Shown here piece after piece: positions 1 to 7,263 of a stretch of DNA of 20,701 bases. Position numbers and translations under genes: made by a program. Under the pieces are notes generated by a model. The model did not search any database. It was given only the letters and a program-made list of their open reading frames with translations, and was not told the DNA's origin. Origin of the DNA: Hyphomicrobiales bacterium (GTDB lineage Bacteria; Pseudomonadota; Alphaproteobacteria; Rhizobiales; Xanthobacteraceae); assembly GCA_016210825.1 (NCBI GenBank), contig JACQTM010000107.1, positions 1 to 20,701 on the forward strand, given 5' to 3'. The first letter of the stretch is position 1, and the number at the start of each line of letters is the position of its first letter.

Positions 1-1784
1 ATATCGCCAGGTATTACCGCGTGACGTTGATTCCCATCGCCGACGATGTCGCCGCGCGCAATCCAGGTGCGCACGGAATTTGCGATTTTTTGCGCCAGCT
101 CCACGCGCGGACTGATTTTCGAGACTGCGTCGAATGGCGCCTGCCAGCCTTCCGCCGGCGTATCTCCCTCAGGGGCAATGAGTTCCCAAAGCTCGACCAA
201 ACCCGGCGCCTTGTCGCGTACGGCTTCGTGAACGGTCTTCACCGGGTCCGCAGTCAGGCCTTTGAACGCCTCGGGCCTCTCGAACACTTTGTCCACGGCA
301 TCGAGGATAACCGGCGCCGAACGGAACGAATGCTTGAGTTCCACGACATCGAAATCGAGACCGCTCTCCTTGAAGCGTTTATCGAAGAATCGCCGCATCT
401 CCGCGAAATGATTGGGTTCGGCGCCCTGGAAAGAATAGATCGATTGCTTGTCGTCGCCCACGGCGAAGAGCGATCGCCGAATGCTACCGCGCGCGCCGGC
501 GCCGGCGGTAAACTCACTCACGAGCCGCTTGACGATTTCCCATTGCTTCGGGCTTGTGTCCTGCGCCTCGTCGATCAGTACGTGATCGATTCCAAGATCG
601 AGTTTGTAATGCACCCAAGCCGCCTCGACGCGAGTGAGTAGATCGAGCGTCTTGTCGATAAGGTCATCGTAGTCGAGCAAACCACGGCGTTCCTTCTCCA
701 CCCTGTAGCGCTCGATCACGGCAGCGGCGATAGTCAAAAGGGCGACCGTTCGGTCGCGGCAAATAACGGCGTTACGGCGCTCCCGCAAAGCGACAACGCG
801 AGTTTGCTCCTTGATGAGCTTCTCCACGAGATCGGGATGGTTGTTGCTAAAGCTCTTGGTGAAAAGGGCGACGCGCGGCTCTTGATTGCCGCCGATAAAG
901 ATCTCGAGGTAGGCCTCGATCCGCGCCGGGCCATTTGCGAGTTCCGCCGCGGTCAGGCGTTCGCCCTGTTTCCGATCCTGTGGCGTACTCGCCTTGCACA
1001 GGGCGGCAACGGCAGCCCATTTGGATGAAGGGAAAATAGGACCGTCGACGATGTCCGTTTCCACCTGCGCGCGCGAATCCGCCGGGTCGATCCCAAGCAT
1101 GCGGGCGAGCTGCGCGGCCGCAGAATCGATGCCGCCCGCATGTTGGATCCAGCGGGTCACGGCGTCGCGTTCGCCGATTGCTTCGTTGATCACGTCACGC
1201 AAGGTCTGGTCGGCCGCCGCGGTTGTCACGATCGACAGCGCGCGGCCGAGATCACCGTCCGGGCCGCTGGCTGCTTCCAGCAGCACCGCGAGCGTCAATT
1301 GTTCGAGCAGCTGGCGCTGCGCCACGTCGTCGATCACGGTGAAACGGGCGGCGACGTTGGCCTCGAACGGAAAGAGGTGGAGGAGATGCGTGCAGAAGGC
1401 GTGAATGGTCTGCACCTTCAACCCGCCTGGTGTCTCAAGCGCCAATGCGAACAAACGGCGCGCCAGCGCGCGCCGCGCCGGGTCCGGCGGCGTGTTCGAC
1501 ATCGCGCGCAACGCTTCGTCGAGCTTGTCGTCCTCGATCGCCGTCCAGGCGGCGAGCGTATTGAATACGCCGTTCGCCATGTTGGCGGCAGCGGCCTTCG
1601 TGAACGTAAGGCAAAGTATTTTCGCCGGATCGTAGCCCTCGAGCAGCAGGCGGATAACGCGCTGGGCGAGCACATAAGTCTTGCCCGAGCCGGCGATGGA
1701 AGAGACCCAGGCCGATGTCGACGGATTGGAGGCTTTCCGTTGGCGCTCGAGAACGTCATCGGGAACGCGCGGCCGGTCGTTCAT
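1..1784 (-). CDS. addA: AddA, double-strand break repair helicase-nuclease subunit (N-terminal ~594 residues; 3' end outside window)
   Basis: This is the UvrD-family helicase subunit of the AddAB complex, which processes double-strand DNA ends for RecA. I translated it by hand from the minus strand; it stays open to the left edge. The reading begins MNDRPRVPDDVLERQRKASN. Walker A is AGSGKT with Lys at residue 35, followed by LCLTFTKAAAANM (motif Ia), TIHAFC, DYDDLI, the DEAQDT Walker B box around residues 405–406, VGDDKQSIYSFQGA (motif III) and LKHSFRS (motif IV). The usual length is about 1,150 residues, so roughly half is present; the remaining helicase motifs and the C-terminal nuclease domain lie outside. 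The ATG overlaps the addB stop codon as ATGA (1781–1784), which fixes the start and implies translational coupling. Confidence in identity is very high. Confidence 0.96.
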   Translation of the reverse strand, partial: MNDRPRVPDDVLERQRKASNPSTSAWVSSIAGSGKTYVLAQRVIRLLLEGYDPAKILCLTFTKAAAANMANGVFNTLAAWTAIEDDKLDEALRAMSNTPPDPARRALARRLFALALETPGGLKVQTIHAFCTHLLHLFPFEANVAARFTVIDDVAQRQLLEQLTLAVLLEAASGPDGDLGRALSIVTTAAADQTLRDVINEAIGERDAVTRWIQHAGGIDSAAAQLARMLGIDPADSRAQVETDIVDGPIFPSSKWAAVAALCKASTPQDRKQGERLTAAELANGPARIEAYLEIFIGGNQEPRVALFTKSFSNNHPDLVEKLIKEQTRVVALRERRNAVICRDRTVALLTIAAAVIERYRVEKERRGLLDYDDLIDKTLDLLTRVEAAWVHYKLDLGIDHVLIDEAQDTSPKQWEIVKRLVSEFTAGAGARGSIRRSLFAVGDDKQSIYSFQGAEPNHFAEMRRFFDKRFKESGLDFDVVELKHSFRSAPVILDAVDKVFERPEAFKGLTADPVKTVHEAVRDKAPGLVELWELIAPEGDTPAEGWQAPFDAVSKISPRVELAQKIANSVRTWIARGDIVGDGNQRHAVIPGD

Positions 1785-4700
1785 TCGCCGTCTCCCGCGT
1801 CGTCGCCAACGCCACCGCTCAACGACCATTCCTTCACACGCGCCAGATGATCATAATCGCCGTAGGCGCGGCGCACCCACATCGGGCGTTCGCGCGAAAG
1901 ATAAGGCGTGTCGTCTTTTTCGAATTCCGTCACGATTCTGGTCAGTTCACGCAAGGCGTTGTCGGCCTCTATGTCCGGCGTGCTGTTCTTCCACGCGATA
2001 TCTTTTTCTTCGCCCGCAGGTTCTCCGCCCTTGAGCGCGACATAGCGATAGGCTGCGATCGATGCCCCCTTGGCAATGCCGGGGAATTGTCCCGCGCGCA
2101 GGATCGCGCCTTCAAGGGTAAGCTGCGGTGCAAGTCCTGATTTCACCTGCGGTGCTGTCGGTGTCTGGCCGGTCTTGAAATCGACGATTGCATGGCCGTT
2201 CGCGTTGCGCTCGATGCGGTCGGCGCGCGCAGTCAATCGGAAGATGCGTTCACCGACAGGAATCTCAAGACTGCCGCTGGTTTCGACAAGCAGGCTTGTG
2301 ATATCCGGCCGCCGCTCTCGTTCCCACACGGCGAACCAATCGGCGATGCGCTTGAAACGCGACCACCAGAACGCGCGCACTTCCGGATAATCGTCCAGCA
2401 ACGCGAATCTTTCACGGCCGATTTTGATCAATTCCGCCGCAGGGTCGGCGGGGAGCCCGGCGGTGAATTTCCGCGTGAATTCGGCAAGCACTTCATGGAT
2501 GAGCGTGCCGCGATCGCGCGCACCGGGTGGCGTGTCCACGGGATCGAGCGGTGCGAGCTTCAGGATGTGTTTGGCGTAGATGGTGTACGGATCGCGCAGC
2601 CAATGTTCGATCTCCGTCACCGAAAGTTGCGTCGGCCGCGCGGCGCGCGGTGGCGTCGGCCGCGGACGCTTGATCGTCGTGATGTCCGCAGGATGATCGA
2701 GTGTGTGCGCTAAGCCTAGATATACCTCGCCGCGTGCAACCGCCGCTTTCCAGCGCGTGCCGGCAATTGCCGCAAGCCGCTGCACGAAGCGCGAGGATAT
2801 CGTAGGCGCGCCGGCCAGTTTCGCGGCGCGCGTCAATATCACTTCGCCCGCGCCGAGCGCCTGGACGAAATCGTGCGCGGAGAGCCCAACGCGGCGCTCG
2901 GGTAGATCGAGTCCAAGCGCATGACGCATTGGCCGGCTGAGCCAGGGGTCGCTGCGCGCCTCGGGCGGCCAGACGCCTTCGATCAACCCGCCAAGCACGA
3001 TGCGATCGGCGGTTTGCAGCCGCGCTTCGAGCGGGCCGTAGATGCGCACGCGACTTCCAGGATAGCCGGGTCGGCGTGCGATTCGGCCGGCGGCAATGCC
3101 ACGAAAAAAATCCGCATAATCGGAGCGCGCGAGCGCTATGTCCTGCACCGCGACGCTTTCACCGATCTCGTCGAACAATTCGCCGAGGGCTACGCCGTCC
3201 CACTCGGAAAAAGCTGCAATTTTTCCGTTTTCATCGGAGGAAAGCGCGGCAACAACCGACTGATGGCGTGCCGCCAGGTCGCTGGCACTGATCGTCTGTG
3301 CAGCAAGCGTCTCCAGCGGTTCGAGGGCTGCGGAAAGCTTCGAAACAAATTCAGACGCCGCGTCGATGTCCATATCGCCGAGTTGGCTGCGCGGATCAGT
3401 GTGGCGGAGCGACGGACGCTCGACTTTGAATGCCGCCAAAGCCTGCGCCAGCCCCGCGGTCCCAGGTTTAGGGCGTGGGCCATGCAAGATCGCGCGTTCG
3501 AGCAGCGAAGCCGTGCGTGCATGCGCACTCGCCGCGGCGCCGAGACGGAATAGCGGATGCTTGACGAGTGCCAGCAGCGTCACCGGCTCGACTCCGCCCA
3601 ACGCTGTCTCCGCCGCAAGGCGAGCGAATATCCCAGCCGCTGTATCGGCAAGCGGATCGCCGCCGGAATCGACACATGGCACGTTCCAGCGATCGAGCGC
3701 TGCAACCACGCGGCGAGCCAGTGCCCGGTCCGGCGTGACCAACGCCGCGGTTTTTTCCGGTTTCTCCACGATCTCGCGCAGAGCAACCGCTATGGCGAGG
3801 GCCTCGTGTTCGGCATTAATAGCCTCGATCATGGACATGTCCGCGAGCGCGCGGTCCGTGCGGTCCGCGAAACTTTTCTCCGCAAGCCGCTCACGCCAGC
3901 GGTCGGTGGCGGCGGCGGGACGCAATGCTTCGGAAAGGAGAAATTCGCGTCCGTGCGCTGCGGGTGGCGCAAGATCGATGACAGCGTCGCGCGCAACCTC
4001 GATGCGCCGCAGCAACATGGCGAGCGCGAATTGCGGATGTCCGGACAACGGGTCGGCATCGCCGCCGTTAGACGAAGCGCCGGCGATCAAATCCCAGGAC
4101 GATTGATCGAGATCCTTGTCCAGTCCCGGCAATACGACGGCGCCGCGTGGCAACTTGGCAATCACAGAAAGGAATTTTGCCGTCGTCGGCATGGAACCGG
4201 TGCTACCCGCCGCAATCACCGGGCCGTCGGTTGCTGCCGCAAGTCGCGCAGCCTCCGCCGAAATAAGCTTGTCACGGCGTTCAGCGGGCTCGATTGCGCC
4301 GCGTCTCGTAAGTACCGCCGGCCATTCCTTGCGTGCGATCTTCAGAAATTCCAGCGTTAATTGCCAATACTTGTCGAGATCGTCGGGGACCAATCCGTCG
4401 AGCTCGTCCCAAGCCACCTCGCGCGTCGCCATGTCGTCCATCAGACGCGCAAGATCGCCAGCAAGCGCGAATGCCATCGTCGGCGTGTTGGCTACGAGGG
4501 GTGCACCCTTGTCGGGACGAATGCTGGCGGCCCATTTCAAGACGAGCTGCGCCAACAGTAATTGCCGTTCGAGGCCGTCGAGCGTTGGTGGCAATTCAAG
4601 CGCCGCTTCCGCGATTTTGCCGGCTGCAGCTTCGGCGAAGATGAGTTCGTCCTCATCGACGTCGCCGATGGGGGCAAGTCGCGGCAGAATGGCCGCTTCA

Positions 4701-4900
4701 CGTTCGAGCACATCGAGAAAGACATCACGGGCTAGGCGGCAAGCACGCCGTGTCGGCAGGTAGAGCGTTGCCTTGGCAAGTGCGAGCGGATCGTCCCCGC
4801 CGGGAAAATCCTCGATCAGCCGGCCCGATATCAGCGCGTCGACGAGCGTGCGCAGAAACGGGGCGGAGGCGGGAATATTAAAGAGGCGGGGACCAGCCAT
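1781..4900 (-). CDS. addB: AddB, double-strand break repair protein (inactivated helicase plus nuclease), alphaproteobacterial type
   Basis: A 1,039-residue partner of AddA. Visible features are YLPTRRACRLARDVFLD near residue 48, GSTGSMPTTAKFLS near residue 231, VLGGLIEGVWPPEARSDPWLS in the middle, and a C-terminal PD-(D/E)XK nuclease domain. In the nuclease, RGTLIHEVLAEF lies near residue 800 (His candidate) and IVDFKTG near residue 907 supplies the Asp and Lys catalytic positions; GLAPQLTLEGAIL follows. Only two cysteines occur in the whole protein (RRAC and NVPC), so the four-Cys iron–sulfur cluster known from Bacillus AddB cannot form. The length fits the alphaproteobacterial AddB family. 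It lies 39 bp downstream of murU and overlaps addA by 4 bp, so it is probably part of a longer transcript. It acts in the cytoplasm on double-strand ends. Confidence 0.96.
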   Translation of the reverse strand: MAGPRLFNIPASAPFLRTLVDALISGRLIEDFPGGDDPLALAKATLYLPTRRACRLARDVFLDVLEREAAILPRLAPIGDVDEDELIFAEAAAGKIAEAALELPPTLDGLERQLLLAQLVLKWAASIRPDKGAPLVANTPTMAFALAGDLARLMDDMATREVAWDELDGLVPDDLDKYWQLTLEFLKIARKEWPAVLTRRGAIEPAERRDKLISAEAARLAAATDGPVIAAGSTGSMPTTAKFLSVIAKLPRGAVVLPGLDKDLDQSSWDLIAGASSNGGDADPLSGHPQFALAMLLRRIEVARDAVIDLAPPAAHGREFLLSEALRPAAATDRWRERLAEKSFADRTDRALADMSMIEAINAEHEALAIAVALREIVEKPEKTAALVTPDRALARRVVAALDRWNVPCVDSGGDPLADTAAGIFARLAAETALGGVEPVTLLALVKHPLFRLGAAASAHARTASLLERAILHGPRPKPGTAGLAQALAAFKVERPSLRHTDPRSQLGDMDIDAASEFVSKLSAALEPLETLAAQTISASDLAARHQSVVAALSSDENGKIAAFSEWDGVALGELFDEIGESVAVQDIALARSDYADFFRGIAAGRIARRPGYPGSRVRIYGPLEARLQTADRIVLGGLIEGVWPPEARSDPWLSRPMRHALGLDLPERRVGLSAHDFVQALGAGEVILTRAAKLAGAPTISSRFVQRLAAIAGTRWKAAVARGEVYLGLAHTLDHPADITTIKRPRPTPPRAARPTQLSVTEIEHWLRDPYTIYAKHILKLAPLDPVDTPPGARDRGTLIHEVLAEFTRKFTAGLPADPAAELIKIGRERFALLDDYPEVRAFWWSRFKRIADWFAVWERERRPDITSLLVETSGSLEIPVGERIFRLTARADRIERNANGHAIVDFKTGQTPTAPQVKSGLAPQLTLEGAILRAGQFPGIAKGASIAAYRYVALKGGEPAGEEKDIAWKNSTPDIEADNALRELTRIVTEFEKDDTPYLSRERPMWVRRAYGDYDHLARVKEWSLSGGVGDDAGDGE

Positions 4901-4939
4901 GCCGAATCATACCGGCAAAGCCATTGATACGGCCAGGAT

Positions 4940-5680
4940 TCAGGCAGCACTCGAGACGATTGCGGCTTCTGCCGCGGCGATGGCTTCCGGGCTGCCAACA
5001 TGCATCCACAGGCCCTCGAGACGAAGCCCGAAGAGCCGCCCTCGCTCTTCCGCCCGGCGGAACATCTGCGTCAGTGCGAACGGCCCGTCTGGGGCATTCG
5101 CGAAAAGCGCAGGCGCAAGTAATGCCGCGCCCGCATAGACGAAGGGGACAACCTCGCGCTCGGCGCGGTGCAGTAGCCGTCCATCGGGCTGCATGGAAAA
5201 ATCTCCCCGGCCGGCATAGCCAACGCTGCCCGCTGCCGGCGCAAGCAGCAGCAATCCATCCATGCGTTGAACGTCGAAATTCTCAGCCAACCGGTCGAGA
5301 TTGGAATGAACTCCGTCGAGCCAGATGCTGTCGGAATTGACATGGAAAAATGGTACGTTGCCGAGCTGTTCGAGACACTTGGCGACGCCGCCACCGGTAC
5401 CGAGCAGTTTCTCGCGTTCGTTGGAAATAACGATCTTCGGCCGCAAGCGCCCAGCAAGATGGCGTTCGATTGATTCGGCGAAATGGTGCACATTCACGAC
5501 GGCGCATTCGACGCCGGCGGCCGCGAGTTTGTCGAGCACAAAATCGATCAATGCCGTTCCACACACCTTGACCAGTGGTTTTGGAATTTTTTCGGTCAGC
5601 GGGCGCATGCGCTCACCGAGGCCCGCCGCCAGTACCATGGCAGAACGCGGGTTCCGAGCTGCGTGATGCGTGATATGCAT
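4940..5680 (-). CDS. murU: Nucleotidyltransferase, probable N-acetylmuramate-1-phosphate uridylyltransferase MurU
   Basis: A 246-residue sugar-phosphate nucleotidyltransferase. The family signature AMVLAAGLGERMRPLTEKIPKPL occupies residues 14–36 with the expected LAAG, R and PKPL elements. LLGTGGGVAKCLEQL near residue 92 and the metal-binding Asp in VNSDSIWLDG (about residue 117) are also present. In this family mannose-1-phosphate guanylyltransferases look similar, but the gene directly upstream encodes an AmgK-type sugar kinase. That pairing is the known MurNAc recycling route, in which AmgK makes MurNAc-1-phosphate and MurU makes UDP-MurNAc, bypassing de novo synthesis. The specific substrate is therefore an inference from context. 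The start is supported by GGAG seven bases upstream of the ATG. The upstream gene ends 30 bp away. Confidence 0.88.
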   Translation of the reverse strand: MHITHHAARNPRSAMVLAAGLGERMRPLTEKIPKPLVKVCGTALIDFVLDKLAAAGVECAVVNVHHFAESIERHLAGRLRPKIVISNEREKLLGTGGGVAKCLEQLGNVPFFHVNSDSIWLDGVHSNLDRLAENFDVQRMDGLLLLAPAAGSVGYAGRGDFSMQPDGRLLHRAEREVVPFVYAGAALLAPALFANAPDGPFALTQMFRRAEERGRLFGLRLEGLWMHVGSPEAIAAAEAAIVSSAA

Positions 5681-5710
5681 GAAATTCTCCGCGCCAGCCG
5701 ATATGTCTGA

Positions 5711-7246
5711 TTACTTTTTGAGCGGTACGTTTGCGCCATACCAATCATTGAGCGGCGCAAGCGCGGGATGCGCGAGCGAGCGCTGTAGGTAACTCCATAT
5801 ACGCGGGATATGTCGTAAGTATTGCGGTTTACCATCGCGACGATCGAGACGGGAGAAGATACCAAGAATTTTCGAAGCACGCTGTGCAGCGAGTGTCGCA
5901 TAGAGTTGGATGAATGCCGGTGCGTCGAAGGCTGCGTCGTGTTCACGGCGTGCCTTGGCGTAACGGCCGAGCAATGAAATTTCCATCTCCTCGGATACGT
6001 CCACGCGTGCGTCTTGCAGCAGCGAGGCGACGTCGTAGGCCGCGGGGCCCATCACCGCATCTTGAAAATCAAGCAAGCCGAGCCGCGCGAGGCCCTGCCG
6101 GCGCGGCAGCCAGAGCAGATTGGGCGAATGGAAATCGCGGAGTACCCAGGTACGTTTGCCTTCGACCGCCGGCTTCAGCGCATCCTGCCATAGTGTGACG
6201 AAGTGACTGCGCGCGGCGTCGGAGGCGGTAATTCCCGCGCGCGGCAGATACCAGTCGAGCAGCAATTCCGCCTCGATCTGGAAGGCGTCCATGTCGTATG
6301 GCGGCAGCCTGTAGTCGATGCCGGTACCGGGTACGGGAAGCACCTCCGGCATGGCTTGCGAATGCAGCGCGATGAGAACATCGATCGCGGTAGTGTAACA
6401 TTCATCGATTGGTTGTGGCGGATCGCCCTCAACGATGCCCCCGGTGCCGAGATCCTCGAGAATGAGAAATCCAGCCTCGACATCGGCGAAAAATATTTCC
6501 GGTGTGGAAAAGCCGCGTAAGCGCAAACTCTGGGCGAGAGCGACGAAAGGTTTGACGTCTTCGGCAAGATGCGCGATCGCACTATACGGCCGTCCGTGGC
6601 GGACCGGCGGGCCGTCCGCCCGGCGCGGCGCGTTCATCAGGATTGCATGGCGTGTCTCGAGCGAAAGGTGCTCGTAGATACGGGTCGATGCATCGCCTTG
6701 CATGCGAATTCGCTCGGCATCGGCGAATTCGGTGCGATCGAGGAATTTGCGCAACGTCGTGATGCGTTCCGCACGCGGCGCGAATTTTCCGTATCCGGTA
6801 ATCCGCGCGTTGCGCGCTTCAGCATCCTGTTCGGGCATCAGCGTGAGCGCCACATCGAGCCGGTCGGCGGGGAGAAAACCCGCGGCGCGGTCCGGCCATT
6901 CGAGGAGTACGACTGCCCTTTCGGGAAGATCGTCGAAGCCGAGCTCGGCCAACTCACTTGGACTATTCAGACGATATAGATCCGCGTGAACAAGCGGAAA
7001 ACGCGAAAGATCGTAATGTTGCATCAGTATGAATGTCGGGCTCGGCACGGAGATTTCGCTGTCGCCCGCGAGATAACGAATCACCGCGCGCGCAAGCGTT
7101 GTCTTACCGGCGCCGAGATCGCCCGAAAGCGTTACGAAATCGCCGGGCTCGAGGGCATTCGCAATGTCAATCGCGAGCCGATGTGTCGCCTCGAGATTCG
7201 GCAAGGACACAGCGAAGCTCGCGCCGCCGGACGTGGTCGGAAACAT
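5711..7246 (-). CDS. TsaE–AmgK fusion: tRNA t6A ATPase domain joined to a MurNAc/GlcNAc anomeric kinase-type phosphotransferase
   Basis: A 511-residue two-domain protein. Residues 1–150 are TsaE, the ATPase partner of the TsaD/TsaB complex that makes N6-threonylcarbamoyladenosine at tRNA position 37. Walker A is GDLGAGKTT (42–50, Lys48), SPTF follows at 69–72, HADLYR is at 87–92 and LLEW at 114–117. Residues 160–505 are an APH/choline-kinase fold: GDASTRIYEH near residue 184, the catalytic loop LRDFHSPNLLWL with Asp371 and Asn376, and the metal-binding LLDFQDA with Asp393. This domain matches AmgK-type kinases, which phosphorylate MurNAc and GlcNAc at the anomeric position in cell-wall recycling. 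The fusion is a recognised arrangement in alphaproteobacteria. murU follows 30 bp downstream; the DivL-like kinase gene ends 17 bp upstream. No clear Shine–Dalgarno precedes the ATG. Confidence 0.93.
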   Translation of the reverse strand: MFPTTSGGASFAVSLPNLEATHRLAIDIANALEPGDFVTLSGDLGAGKTTLARAVIRYLAGDSEISVPSPTFILMQHYDLSRFPLVHADLYRLNSPSELAELGFDDLPERAVVLLEWPDRAAGFLPADRLDVALTLMPEQDAEARNARITGYGKFAPRAERITTLRKFLDRTEFADAERIRMQGDASTRIYEHLSLETRHAILMNAPRRADGPPVRHGRPYSAIAHLAEDVKPFVALAQSLRLRGFSTPEIFFADVEAGFLILEDLGTGGIVEGDPPQPIDECYTTAIDVLIALHSQAMPEVLPVPGTGIDYRLPPYDMDAFQIEAELLLDWYLPRAGITASDAARSHFVTLWQDALKPAVEGKRTWVLRDFHSPNLLWLPRRQGLARLGLLDFQDAVMGPAAYDVASLLQDARVDVSEEMEISLLGRYAKARREHDAAFDAPAFIQLYATLAAQRASKILGIFSRLDRRDGKPQYLRHIPRIWSYLQRSLAHPALAPLNDWYGANVPLKK

Positions 7247-7263
7247 GGGTCCGCGTCAGCTCG

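Noticed and set aside
2921..4360. Long plus-strand open frames opposite addB
   Set aside because: They are antisense to an intact, motif-rich AddB and read as Arg/Ala/Cys-rich shadow translation.
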